Shown here one piece after another: positions 9,889 through 18,966 of a stretch of DNA of 64,000 bases. The notes under the pieces are model-generated. The model ran no database searches. It was not told where the DNA came from and was given only the letters and a program-made list of their open reading frames with translations. This stretch comes from Novipirellula aureliae. GTDB lineage: Bacteria; Planctomycetota; Planctomycetia; Pirellulales; Pirellulaceae. The position numbers and the translations under genes are program-made. Each line of letters begins with the position of its first letter. Position 1 is the stretch's first letter. Where the stretch lies: NCBI RefSeq assembly GCF_007860185.1, contig NZ_SJPY01000006.1, positions 238,059 through 302,058 of the forward strand. Direction: 5' to 3'.

Positions 9889-10147
9889 CTATGTGATCAT
9901 CCAAAATAATGCAGCAGCACCAGCGTCAAAGCGGATCTCTTTCTTGGAATAGTCAACATTTGCATGACGAAGAGATGAGAGAATCACCACGAGCAAACAG
10001 GCGATTTCGTTTTCGGAAAGAGCTCTGTCAAGGATTAGAAATTCGTCAACCGTTCCACTAAGTCGACGCATCGGGAAGGCAAGCCCCCCCTTTTGCCCAC
10101 GGCCCAAATCGGGCACCAACGATCAATTCGGCTCTCCTTGCCCTAAG
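9889..10147 (-). pseudogene. Remnant of a LamG-like (jellyroll) domain protein, C-terminal end
   Basis: The 655-bp gap 9614-10268 has no intact gene. On the minus strand, LSGTVDEFLILDRALSENEI matches the hallmark end of LamG/concanavalin-like domains ('G.iDE..i.nRALs..EI'), which in planctomycetes often sit in FecR/LamG sensor proteins. Just upstream, in another frame, ELIVGARFGPWAKGG reads like the preceding strand. The two are joined across a run of seven C (10084-10090), which suggests a frameshift. No start codon or upstream domain remains. The fragment has about 30 unrelated residues after the motif. Decayed gene fragment; assignment rests on motif only. Confidence 0.45.
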
Positions 10148-10268
10148 CGTCAAATTGGCGGCTTCCCGAATTTTTTATGCGTCTCGAATCGATCATGGTG
10201 ATCGTTAAAGCCATCGACCGCAACCTTTCTCTGAAATGTTTTCGTTGGAGACAGAGGCCGCTGGCTTT

Positions 10269-11105
10269 TCAATGATTGTTCGCCTCGATGAAATCAATCA
10301 CAGGAGTCGGATCTTTTAGGCCGTGCGGGTGGTGTCCCTTTTCCTCGAAAATAATCCGGATGCTACCGCCCAATTTTTCGTAGCGTTCCTTCATGATCGC
10401 ACCGTTCTCCTCATACGGCACGGTCGTGTCTATCGTGCCACACCCCATCAGGATCGGCACCCCAGCTTTGGCCAATGGTTCGAGCCAATCAATCGGACTC
10501 ACTTTCGCGGCGAGCGCCTCTTCGTCAGAGGCAAAACCGTACGTTTCCTTCAGCAGCTTCCACGAACCGGCACTACCGGAGCCCTTCGAACCACTGTTGG
10601 GAACCCGTTTTCCAGCTGGCCAGCTCTTCACGTTACAGACTCCGTTGTCCACATAGATGCTGTCCACCTTTTCCGGATTGGCGGAGGCCCAGCGGAATAG
10701 TGCCAACGTTTCTCGGCTCATCGATCCCATCGAGAGCGTTTTCGAAAATCCATATTCTTGCGTCAGCAAGTTATACGCAGCATCAATCGCGGCGTTCCCA
10801 CGAGGATGGCCGGAGACATCGCCGGGCGCAATGACGACATGCCAGCCCTGTTCAAGCAGCTTGAGATCGCCGGCGGTGAATTGCTCGACCGCTCCACCGT
10901 TCTTACCCCAGAAGATGCTCCTCCAAAGCCAGGGCTTGCCTGCAGCGGCCTGCTTCGGACAAACCACAAAGATCGTTCCCTGCGGGGTCGAAACGGCATA
11001 CCGTTCAAAACCGCGAAAATCAGTCTTTTCGCCTGAGAATGTGAAGTCTGCAGCCTGGACAGTTCCGCCCAGCAACAGCAGTAGAGAGAATAAAATGGTT
11101 TTCAA
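10269..11105 (-). CDS. Exported alpha/beta hydrolase (esterase-like), TTG start
   Basis: 278 residues. I place the start at the TTG at 11105: a GAGGAG ribosome site lies 5 bases upstream, and the first residues (LKTILFSLLLLLGGTVQAA) are a clean signal peptide, whereas the longer in-frame reading adds 148 residues of non-coding character. The nucleophile elbow appears as GSMSRE (normally GMSRGG in this group), followed by SIYVDNGVCNVKSWPAGK. A DTTVPYEEN loop bears the acid and HHPHGL the catalytic His. This pattern belongs to a group of exported hydrolases common in planctomycete and Bacteroidetes CAZyme loci, probably carbohydrate esterases; substrate unknown. The Arg-Glu after the Ser replaces the usual small residues, so activity should not be assumed. 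Confidence 0.8.
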   Translation of the reverse strand: MKTILFSLLLLLGGTVQAADFTFSGEKTDFRGFERYAVSTPQGTIFVVCPKQAAAGKPWLWRSIFWGKNGGAVEQFTAGDLKLLEQGWHVVIAPGDVSGHPRGNAAIDAAYNLLTQEYGFSKTLSMGSMSRETLALFRWASANPEKVDSIYVDNGVCNVKSWPAGKRVPNSGSKGSGSAGSWKLLKETYGFASDEEALAAKVSPIDWLEPLAKAGVPILMGCGTIDTTVPYEENGAIMKERYEKLGGSIRIIFEEKGHHPHGLKDPTPVIDFIEANNH

Positions 11106-11588
11106 AGCGTTCTCCTCGTTCGATTCTATCCGGCGTCGATTGCGGAATTCGAGAACATCCCACTTCCACGTTCCACCGAAATTCATTGTTTGGTCTTTCC
11201 CCTTTCCATCTTGTTTCAGTCTGTCTTTGGAAACAAGCCGTAGTTCAAGAATGGCGTCTCTTGCGGAAACGGAGTTTCGCCACCGACCACCAGCGATTGA
11301 CGAGAGGCTTGATAACCATCGACGATCGTCGACTCTGGATCGGGGTTGTATTCTGCTTCGACCTAACCACGAATAAAGCAACAACCTAAAAACTTCACAA
11401 CCGCCGCAGGGACCGGATCGATGGCGGCATCGCGTGAAACGCCGCGGCAAACAGCACGCCCTTTTCGACGGCTTCAATTTTTTCCGACAGATTCTGTTTG
11501 CCCTTTTTTTCGCCGCTTGTTCGTGCACGTTGTAGCATGCGCAAAGCAATCCCCCAGATAACCCGAGCTAAAAGGTGCGTCGTTTCAC
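11106..11588. other. 483-bp gap with possible decayed coding sequence
   Basis: No intact gene. On the minus strand a 48-codon open stretch without a start (about 11216-11365) reads with protein-like composition (DGYQASRQSLVVGGETPFPQ) and ends in TGA. Another short stretch near 11430 ends RSLRRL. I do not recognise either, and they may be chance. The promoter for the alpha/beta hydrolase must lie here or further upstream. Confidence 0.2.
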
Positions 11589-11762
11589 CTAGTTAGCCTC
11601 AGCAGCTTCTTGGGCTGCATCGAGATTGGCTTGCTGCGCAGCGGTTTGGGGCACCGCAACCTCCTGCACCGACTCTGTTTGCGTGGGAGGCGCGGGGGTA
11701 TCACTGCACCCGACCAATACAAAGGACAGCAACAGTGCACATACAGCTGTGAAATTTTTCAT
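11589..11762 (-). CDS. Small lipoprotein
   Basis: 57 residues, starting MKNFTAVCALLLSFVLVGCS: a short signal sequence ending in a lipobox (LVGC, Cys19). The mature part is only 39 residues, rich in Ala, Gln and Glu with a Pro/Thr stretch (DTPAPPTQTE). It lies 142 bp downstream of, and on the same strand as, the DUF1559 gene at 11905-13158. A like arrangement is seen at 17220-17396 and, with reversed orientation, at 15346-15522. Tiny Cys-lipoproteins of this sort commonly accompany DUF1559 genes in planctomycetes; function unknown, probably membrane anchored. Confidence 0.7.
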   Translation of the reverse strand: MKNFTAVCALLLSFVLVGCSDTPAPPTQTESVQEVAVPQTAAQQANLDAAQEAAEAN

Positions 11763-11904
11763 CAGGGATCCCTAGGCTTTCAAAGTTTGAAGAATTGAGC
11801 GACCGAAACCGGCGCAGTAATCGGATGTTGGAGTTTCAAGAATTTAAAAAATGCGGGCCGCACCGCAAGGACTCGTGCTGCGACCCGCAAGGCGAATCGA
11901 GAAA

Positions 11905-13158
11905 TTAGAATTCCTCGCTAATGACTTCACGTGCCGCACGGGTGCCCAACGATCCCCAGAGACCGTATGGACTTGCTGCCCCAGGACCGTTGTTGGTAGC
12001 CACTCCGCCATTTGCGGACACAGGAGTATTGGCACCATTGCCAGCTTCAATTGAATCAGTGATGAACTTGACGGCGCCATCACCCATCAACACGTGGCAG
12101 CCTCCTTGGTGGCGACTACTCGGAGGTAGCACTCCGGATCGCTGCCTCTCAAACGTTTGAACGTCTCCCACTTCGAATGTAGCCAAAAGACAGGTGGGGC
12201 TATTGGGAGGTAGCATCGTATTCATGACCGTAAACACGGGTTGCCCACCTGCCCAGCGATGGCCTCGACCTTCGTTCGCATCTAGAAGGCTAGCGACCAT
12301 AAAAAACTGTGGTCTTGTAGGATCAATATCGGCGTGATTGCTACAGAGGCTCGGCGAACCTGTCGGAGCAGTACCGTACGTATCACCGAGCATCGCCAAA
12401 TCAGTCCTGGGCATCGTTCTGACATCGAGATCCCCGAGATCTGTCGCAATTTCACCTGCAATAATCGTATTGGATAAACCGTCGACAATATCGCGGAATC
12501 CCATTTTTTCCCGTGGTACGAACGCCCCACGCTGTGCAGCCTGGAGTTGCTGACTGCGGGCCGTGGTCGAATTGAAGGAATTGTCATATTGCCCAGCACT
12601 ACCCCGGAAGGGGCTATCACCGAGACACGCTGCATAGTTCACTCGGGCATAAGCGGGCAGCCCTGATCCAGGATCGCTCGGGCATCGCAGGGTAGGAATC
12701 TCGGTCTGCCAAGGACCATAATTGCCACCATTGTTGGGCGAAGGCCCCATTGCACTGTACGGCACACCACCGCCTCGACCAGTTGTTCCGTCGATCCCCA
12801 TGCTGGGGTTGCTGATTTGCTCCCACAACGCTTGCCCTTCGATGAACGGCGTCAAGCCAACGAAGATACTGAGCCGTCCACCCGAGTGTTCGAGTCGGCT
12901 ATGCGTGCCATCATTCGACCCTGCATCGCCCCAAGTCCCCGTCATATGCGTTGGCAATTGATTGAAAGCAGAGTGGTAGTTATGAATGCCCAAACCAATC
13001 TGCTTGAAATTATTACTGCAGCTCATTCGCCGCGCTGCTTCGCGGGCTGCTTGAACGGCCGGCAAAAGGAGTCCGACCAGGACTCAGATGATGGCAATCA
13101 CCACCAGAAGCTCAACCAGCGTAAAGCCGGCCCGGCCTTGTAAATTTCGTCTCATCAT
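11905..13158 (-). pseudogene. DUF1559 protein interrupted by an in-frame TGA at codon 25
   Basis: From ATG-ATG at 13158 the frame encodes MMRRNLQGRAG followed by [13 protein letters not shown], the type IV pseudopilin-like N-terminus. It then meets TGA (13084-13086) and continues in the same frame with [19 protein letters not shown] and a complete DUF1559 body to 11905. Both intact paralogues here read [24 protein letters not shown], so a Gly codon (GGA in the 13942 gene) has become TGA by one transversion. The body is otherwise full length and keeps the C-terminal [20 protein letters not shown] motif. A TTG at 13065 could restart translation but would lose the hydrophobic helix. Recent nonsense mutation, sequencing error, or readthrough are the options. 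Confidence 0.85.
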
Positions 13159-13941
13159 TTAAACACTTTCATTAAAACATGTGAAATCTAGGTAATCGCA
13201 AGAAGCAAGCAAGCGGCGGATTCAACGTCGCCCATTTCTCTTCTGCATTTCAGGCAAGTTTAGACCTGGCCGTCAAAGCCTTCTATCATGCGTTTATATG
13301 ATGCGCAGCGTTTATTTCCGAAACACAATGACGGCATGAATGGCTCCACGACACCCTTAAGTGTCCTACACTTGCTTTTCTGGACCGATACCGCCAACAG
13401 CAGCGACGGAACCGGAATGTGATGCCAGACGATGCGCATCCACCAACGAAAAGTGCTCAGCGAAAAGTGCTCAGCCGCTCGTCAATTGCTTGGCACTCGC
13501 TTGGCCAATCTGCAATCGATTTGAGCTCTGACTCACTTGGAGGGCAAAGGTAAATCGAGACCGATGAATGTGCATTGAAAATTTGCACCTGCCCTATCCT
13601 CAGGCACACGCCACAGAGAAAAAGACAGGTATTCATTTGAAAGCGAGTCATCCTTTTCACACAATGAAAGCTTAAGGGGACATAGAGGAACGTTCATTTT
13701 TCCTCAAGGTTCCTGGCTCAGCAGTTGCGTGTAGGGCGAGACAGGCATGCACACGGGTGGCCCATGTGATGTCCCATACGATGCCCCACATACGCACAGT
13801 CGCTGATACGTTACTGCTCCGCCCTCTTGCCGGATAACGTAGTCGCCGCGTTTCAAACGCTATCGACAGCCCATTTTGCGGTGTTACAATGTGTGGTGGT
13901 ATCTTTCCAAAACCTATTTCTCTATTACAGAGGTATTTTTG
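13159..13941. other. Divergent intergenic region between two DUF1559 genes
   Basis: 783 bp with no supported gene; it must carry promoters for both the interrupted DUF1559 gene (minus) and the intact one (plus). A 14-bp direct repeat gaaaagtgctcagc occurs twice around 13447-13474. A 67-codon minus-strand open frame (13457-13660) lacks protein-like features and I do not call it. Confidence 0.5.
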
Positions 13942-15240
13942 ATGAGTCCGAGAAGAAGTTTGCGGCTAGGCTTTACGCTAGTCGAGTTGCTGGTTGTAAT
14001 CGCAATTATTGGAGTCCTGGTGGGACTTCTATTGCCAGCGGTCCAAGCGGCCCGCGAGGCCGCCCGACGAATGAGTTGCAGCAATAATGTAAAACAGATT
14101 GGTTTAGCAATTCACAATTACCACTCCTCGTATAACCAACTACCCATTTACGGTGGCGGTACAACCAGCCCCGATGGTGCCGGATACACGTACGCCGATG
14201 GTCTTGGTAACACGACCACCGGAGGCGGGTACAACAGGCTCCGACTCAGCTTTCTTGTTGGATTAACACCGTTCTTCGAGCAGCAAGCGATGTGGGAGCA
14301 GATCTCCAATCCTTTCAACCAAAACACCGTTACGATCGACGACCCAACGACGTCGATGACGAGTCCCTGGAGTCCGATGGGGCCTAACCCTGGTTATCAA
14401 AATGGGTACCCACCATTTGCTACGGAAATGGCAACCCTTCGCTGCCCGAGTGATCCGGGAACGGGCTTGCCAGCACAAGGTCGTACTAACTACACCGGAT
14501 GTTTAGGGGACGGATATTTTGGCTTCGAACGTTCCAATCCTAAGACCAACGGCCAGGAAAGCTCACCGCACGCAGAAAGACAAAGAGGGACGCAGCGCGG
14601 CGTATTTGTTCATCGCCAATCCCTAGGCTTTCGAGATATTCTTGATGGCCTATCCAATACGATCATGTGTGGAGAAATTGCCACCGACCTTGGTGACATG
14701 GATACTCGTACGGATTTGCTCAGAGTTCCGGGCGGGTCAACTGGTGGGCCTGGCACTGGATCCGCAGTTCTCGATCCAACAGTATGCAGCAACAGCCCTC
14801 AGATCGATCCCCAACGACCACAGTTTTGGAGCCCAACGACACCCAGAGACAATAGTGTTGGTGGGCTGATCACTTCGGCAACGGATCGACGCGGTTTCCG
14901 CTGGGCAGACTGCGGTCCCATGTTTACAGGATTTTTTACGGTCCTGCCTCCGAATTCGACATCTTGCAATATGTCCGAAATCACCATTGAAGCAGGCCCG
15001 ATGTCGACTAGCAGTCGTCATCAAGGCGGGACTCATGTGTTGATGGGAGACGGTGCGGTGAAGTTCATCACCGATTCCATCGATGCTGGCAACTCAAACG
15101 CAACCACCCCTTACTATGCAGTCCACGGAAACAACGGATCCTACATCAGTGAAAATGGTGTTGGTCAGGGAAGCCCTTACGGATTATGGGGTGCACTTGG
15201 CACGCGAGCTTCCAAAGAAGTGATCGACGAACAGTTTTAA
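13942..15240 (+). CDS. DUF1559 protein with pseudopilin-like N-terminus
   Basis: 432 residues from the ATG at 13942, chosen because it places a short basic leader ([10 protein letters not shown]) directly before [18 protein letters not shown], the classic prepilin-type cleavage/methylation motif; an in-frame extension to 13876 adds nothing. After the helix come [20 protein letters not shown] and K.IGL.IHNYHS. The C-terminus has [20 protein letters not shown], the DUF1559 (SBP_bac_10) end motif. These proteins are greatly expanded in planctomycetes and are thought to be exported and anchored like minor pilins; their role is not established. The body is closest to the two other copies here (11905-13158 and 17553-18764). 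An intrinsic terminator follows. Confidence 0.92.
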   Translation: MSPRRSLRLGFTLVELLVVIAIIGVLVGLLLPAVQAAREAARRMSCSNNVKQIGLAIHNYHSSYNQLPIYGGGTTSPDGAGYTYADGLGNTTTGGGYNRLRLSFLVGLTPFFEQQAMWEQISNPFNQNTVTIDDPTTSMTSPWSPMGPNPGYQNGYPPFATEMATLRCPSDPGTGLPAQGRTNYTGCLGDGYFGFERSNPKTNGQESSPHAERQRGTQRGVFVHRQSLGFRDILDGLSNTIMCGEIATDLGDMDTRTDLLRVPGGSTGGPGTGSAVLDPTVCSNSPQIDPQRPQFWSPTTPRDNSVGGLITSATDRRGFRWADCGPMFTGFFTVLPPNSTSCNMSEITIEAGPMSTSSRHQGGTHVLMGDGAVKFITDSIDAGNSNATTPYYAVHGNNGSYISENGVGQGSPYGLWGALGTRASKEVIDEQF

Positions 15241-15271
15241 TTCAACAGAACGCTCTCGATTTCTACGATCA

Positions 15272-15306
15272 ACCCTGGAACGTTGTGAAAGGTTCCAGGG
15301 TTTTTT
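15272..15306 (+). terminator. Rho-independent terminator after the DUF1559 gene
   Basis: A perfect 10-bp stem, ACCCTGGAAC (15272-15281) with GTTCCAGGGT (15292-15301), and a 10-base loop is followed by a run of T. It begins 32 bp after the stop codon at 15240. It may also serve the converging lipoprotein gene at 15346-15522, though the T-run lies on the plus-strand side. Confidence 0.9.
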
Positions 15307-15345
15307 CGTTACCGTTTCGGGCATGACCCGAAGCAAGCGATTGAT

Positions 15346-15522
15346 CTAGCTTGGCGGACGATTTTCGGCTGCAGCAGCTGCTTCTTCGGATGCGGCTTGA
15401 ATGTCCTCTGCGGTGCCCTCGGGCTTGACCATCGTCGCCCCTTCATCGCCGCATCCAGTCAAAGTCATTGGGATCATTCCAATCGCAATCAATGCAATCG
15501 CGTTCAAAATTCTTAATTTCAT
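15346..15522 (-). CDS. Small lipoprotein
   Basis: 58 residues from the ATG at 15522 (a GTG at 15534 would add four). The leader MKLRILNAIALIAIGMIPM leads to the lipobox LTGC. The mature part is Ala/Glu-rich (QAASEEAAAAAENRPPS) and of about the same size and character as the lipoprotein at 11589-11762. It converges on the DUF1559 gene at 13942-15240 rather than following it, which breaks the usual DUF1559-then-lipoprotein order. Function unknown; probably membrane anchored. Confidence 0.7.
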   Translation of the reverse strand: MKLRILNAIALIAIGMIPMTLTGCGDEGATMVKPEGTAEDIQAASEEAAAAAENRPPS

Positions 15523-15915
15523 CTGATTTCTCACTTGTGTTTCTTTGTTTGATCGTCGGAATACATCCGAACCAATCGTAACGGACCCTTGGCGCCAACG
15601 AACGCCTCTAGGAGAACGAAATGATAGCAGCTACATGCGAGCATCGCTACTTGGCTATCAAGATTCAACCGATCGGGGGCTTTGCGGAGATGATAGCGAC
15701 GGCGGTGGTTGCCGCTTTCGATTACTTGTAAAATGTCTCCCGCCGCCTGATGAATTTGGACGCCCATGCAACCGTCGTCCAACATGAGCAAAACCACTTC
15801 TACAATGATGCGAGATAGGATGGTCGACGAGAACGAGACACTCCGCTTAAGTCTCAAATGGTCTAGAGATCTGTGTATCGCTCATGCAGCACCGGAAGGT
15901 GGTTTGCTTACGGGA

Positions 15916-16974
15916 ATGTCCTATTCGTTAATCGCAATCCTGGCTCTCGTTGTTATTGGATTGCCAGTCACGGCAACTGCCGAGGAATCGAAGAGCACGA
16001 AGGAAACTCCTGCTCAGAAGGACTGGACGAACTTTGTTCCCGTCGATCCGACGCCGGCCAAGGATGGTGTTGTCGACTTGAAAGCGACCACTGCGTTTCT
16101 GAGTGAACCGGACATCATGCGCAGGGACCCCAGTGATGTGATCCGTTGTGGTGACACCTACTACGTCTGGTATACGAAGGTTCTCAAAGGTCAGCCCGGG
16201 TATCCAGGCGGATGGAGCGGATCCGTTTGGTATGCAACGAGTCATGATGGCCATCAATGGGAAGAACAAGGGCCTGCATTGCATGCGGGTGGTCAAGAGG
16301 AATGGGATGGAGCCGGTGTCTACACACCCAACATCCTGCCTTACCAAGGCAAATACTACTTGGCCTATACGGCAATGGCGGCTCCTTTTGACCGAAAGCT
16401 GAGTCGAGCCTCCATCGGCATTGCGGTCTCGGATTCGCCTGACGGTCCCTGGAAGAAACTTCAGAGCAACCCGGTGATCAAGCCTTCGGACTCAACCAAT
16501 GATCCCGATAGTTTCCTCTGTGACGATGCCGTCTTCGTGGTGCACGACGGTAAAATATGGCTCTACTACAAGGGGTTTGCTGGCCAAGACCTCGAGGATG
16601 GAACCCGCATTCGAGTGCGCAAGACCACGTTTCTGCTGACGGCGACAGCCGACACGCCGGAAGGCCCCTACACGAAGGTTCCCAAGATTCTTCACCGCGG
16701 GCACGAGGCGCTTGTGTGGAAAGATTCCAATTTCATTGGCTCCATGTGTGTCGGTATCGGCTGGGGACCCAGCAGAATGTTTTCTTCTGCCGACGGCGTC
16801 CACTTCCAATCCATTTACAAGCTGAACCCCCAGCTTGCAGCAGGTATCTACCGTCATGATTTTGAAGAAGACTCAACAGGAGCCAGACCGAGCTGGGGTG
16901 TTTCCATGGAAGAGAATAAAGGCCAAGGGCTTTCTAGATTCGAAATAATCTGGCCACAGGACAATGCAAAATAA
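15916..16974 (+). CDS. Exported five-bladed beta-propeller glycosidase, GH117/GH43-like
   Basis: 352 residues from the ATG at 15916, chosen because it begins a good signal peptide (SLIAILALVVIGLPVTATA); the open frame continues upstream but is hydrophilic and unconvincing. Propeller motifs are RDPSDVIRCGDTYYVWYTK (about residues 76-94), YTPNILPYQGKYYLAYTA, DDAVFVVHDGKIWLYYKG and GHEALVWKD. A strand carrying RDPSDVI with a downstream Asp and a Glu in a GHE loop fits GH117-type exo-enzymes (alpha-linked anhydrogalactose or galactose) and, more loosely, GH43; I cannot decide between them from the sequence. It stands alone among DUF1559 genes, on the plus strand. Confidence 0.75.
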   Translation: MSYSLIAILALVVIGLPVTATAEESKSTKETPAQKDWTNFVPVDPTPAKDGVVDLKATTAFLSEPDIMRRDPSDVIRCGDTYYVWYTKVLKGQPGYPGGWSGSVWYATSHDGHQWEEQGPALHAGGQEEWDGAGVYTPNILPYQGKYYLAYTAMAAPFDRKLSRASIGIAVSDSPDGPWKKLQSNPVIKPSDSTNDPDSFLCDDAVFVVHDGKIWLYYKGFAGQDLEDGTRIRVRKTTFLLTATADTPEGPYTKVPKILHRGHEALVWKDSNFIGSMCVGIGWGPSRMFSSADGVHFQSIYKLNPQLAAGIYRHDFEEDSTGARPSWGVSMEENKGQGLSRFEIIWPQDNAK

Positions 16975-17219
16975 ACGCCTGCCGGCAATCACCCAAAGGT
17001 GGCGTCGGAGGAACAACATTCACCGCACCCATCGACATGGCCTCGTCAGAAGAATCGGTGGCTGATTTTCGGAAATTCTATCGTTGGATCGTAGGTTTTT
17101 CAGGCATGCAGGGCAAAAGGAAACGGGTCGGTCGTTTGCCTTCGCCCAACGCAATGAAGCCGATGTGATTGGCACCACAGCGGCTTCAATGGTTAAGGAA
17201 CATGGAACATTACAGAGCG

Positions 17220-17396
17220 TCAACCACCGGTATCTTCCGGCGGCTCCACTTCGTTCTCCGTGTTTAGCTCGGGGTGTTCTTCCATATAAGAAACAAGTTC
17301 GTCCTGTGTCGCGATCTGGCCTCCGGTGTCCTTACCACAACCAGCGAGCGGGAGCAACAAAACCATAGACAAAAATGTCAGTTGACAACGATTCAT
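17220..17396 (-). CDS. Small lipoprotein
   Basis: 58 residues, starting MNRCQLTFLSMVLLLPLAGC with a lipobox LAGC (Cys20). The short mature part is acidic (YMEEHPELNTENEVEPPED). A cagga ribosome site precedes the ATG at 17396. It follows the DUF1559 gene at 17553-18764 on the same strand after 156 bp, the same arrangement as 11589-11762 behind its DUF1559 gene. Function unknown. Confidence 0.7.
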   Translation of the reverse strand: MNRCQLTFLSMVLLLPLAGCGKDTGGQIATQDELVSYMEEHPELNTENEVEPPEDTGG

Positions 17397-17552
17397 GATT
17401 AGTCCTGAAAAATGTTTGTGCGAGTAAATCTTTTGTTGAAGGAGCGCAGGGACAGGAATCGCTAATGATCCCTGCCCCGAGCACCCTCGATTGCTGCCGT
17501 TGGAATCGCGGAGCCGTCACGGAACCGCAAGACCAACGGACGTCGATACGCC

Positions 17553-18764
17553 CTAGAATTCCGTATCGATCGTTTCTTTGCTGGCACGTGTTCCTAGTGC
17601 CCCCCACAAGCCGAACGGACTCGGTGAGCCAGGCGCAAGGTTGTATTGGGAGTCGGGGCCAACCGACGCGCTGTTCTGGTTTCCAGCGTCAATCGACTCG
17701 GTAATAAACTTGACCGCGCCATCCGCCATCAGCACGTGAACACCGCCTTGATGCCGGCTGCTTGCAGGGACATGCGCAAGTCGATTGTGGAATTCAACGC
17801 AAACCACGCTGTTAGGAGGAACATTGGTCTGCACCGCTGAATACAATTGGGGTGCATAGGCCCAACGATACCCTCGGCGTCTCTCCGCATTATCATTGGC
17901 AGGCCAAACAGCGTTCGCTTCATCGTAGAACTGGGGACGCTGTGGATCCCGATACTGTTCACAGTAAGTCAGATTGCCTTCCCGGGCCATCCTGCTGATG
18001 GGCTTCTGCATTTGAGAAGGTCTTGTTCGCACATCGTTATCGCCCATATCCGTGGCCATTTCCCCCATCGCAATCGAGTTGGACAATCCGTCCATAATGT
18101 CACGAAATTGCATGTATTCACGCATCGAGAATACCCCGCGCTGTCCGGCACGCGCATTCTCGATCTCGTCATCGTCAAACGCGGTACCCGCGGTGTTGTA
18201 CTTGCCTCGCCTGCCACCGATGTAGCTGTCCCCCATGCAAGCACCGTAGTTCGTTCGCCCATGCGCGGGGAGCCCGACACCCGGATCGCTGGGGCAACGG
18301 AACGTCGGAATCTCGGTTATCCAAGGGGCATAAGGCCGGTTGGCGTGACTGCTGAGTTCTTTGCCCGCGGAAGGCCCCATCGGTGGGAAATACAATGACG
18401 ATGTGGGCGTCGACCTTACGGGGTTGGAGATGATTTCCCAAAGAGCCTGTTGCTCAATAAACGGGGTCAACCCAACGAGCATACTCAGGTGCAGCTCATT
18501 GTGACCTGTCGTAATGCCAATGCCGTTCGTATCGGCGACTGTACCGCCACCCTGGGCTGGCATCATGTCGAACGCGGAATGATAATTGTGAATCCCAAGC
18601 CCGATCTGCTTGAAATTGTTACTACAGCTCATCCGTCGAGCGGCTTCGCGGGCGGCTTGAACTGCGGGAAGCAATAATCCCACTAGCACCCCAATGATTG
18701 CGATCACGACGAGTAGCTCCACTAACGTAAAGCCGCCGCGGCGATACCCATTTCGATTTTTCAT
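17553..18764 (-). CDS. DUF1559 protein with pseudopilin-like N-terminus
   Basis: 403 residues from the ATG at 18764, which has aaagga upstream and gives the leader [11 protein letters not shown] directly before [18 protein letters not shown]; an ATG seven codons earlier is less suited. The sequence continues with [26 protein letters not shown] and ends with [20 protein letters not shown] and a tail with [14 protein letters not shown], shared with the copy at 13942-15240. This is the intact reference for the Gly codon mutated to TGA in 11905-13158. Role not established; probably exported and held in the membrane by the N-terminal helix. Followed by a small lipoprotein gene. Confidence 0.92.
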   Translation of the reverse strand: MKNRNGYRRGGFTLVELLVVIAIIGVLVGLLLPAVQAAREAARRMSCSNNFKQIGLGIHNYHSAFDMMPAQGGGTVADTNGIGITTGHNELHLSMLVGLTPFIEQQALWEIISNPVRSTPTSSLYFPPMGPSAGKELSSHANRPYAPWITEIPTFRCPSDPGVGLPAHGRTNYGACMGDSYIGGRRGKYNTAGTAFDDDEIENARAGQRGVFSMREYMQFRDIMDGLSNSIAMGEMATDMGDNDVRTRPSQMQKPISRMAREGNLTYCEQYRDPQRPQFYDEANAVWPANDNAERRRGYRWAYAPQLYSAVQTNVPPNSVVCVEFHNRLAHVPASSRHQGGVHVLMADGAVKFITESIDAGNQNSASVGPDSQYNLAPGSPSPFGLWGALGTRASKETIDTEF

Positions 18765-18966
18765 AAAAATCCTTTGATTAAACATGTGATAAAGTAAGAA
18801 TCTTGGAGGAGGGAGACGAGCAGGGAACGCGACGTCGCCCCATCCCCACCCTCCTGCAGTGTGGTCGAGTGTAGACCCGACAGTGGAATCCCTCTATCGT
18901 ATATTTGTACGATGTGTAGCATTTATATTTAAGCACAATGACGCTTTAATCAAGCACAAACAAGCC

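Noticed and set aside
11106..11549. N-terminal extension of the alpha/beta hydrolase
   Set aside because: The 148 extra codons are rich in Arg, Cys and Ser without domain character and would bury the signal peptide; the TTG at 11105 with GAGGAG fits better.
13084..13086. Selenocysteine codon at the TGA of the DUF1559 gene
   Set aside because: The position is a Gly in a membrane helix in both paralogues, where a selenocysteine would make no chemical sense, and I saw no obvious selenocysteine insertion hairpin after it.
13457..13660. 67-residue minus-strand ORF in the DUF1559 divergent region
   Set aside because: No ribosome site of note, no domain, composition like a chance frame in an intergenic region.
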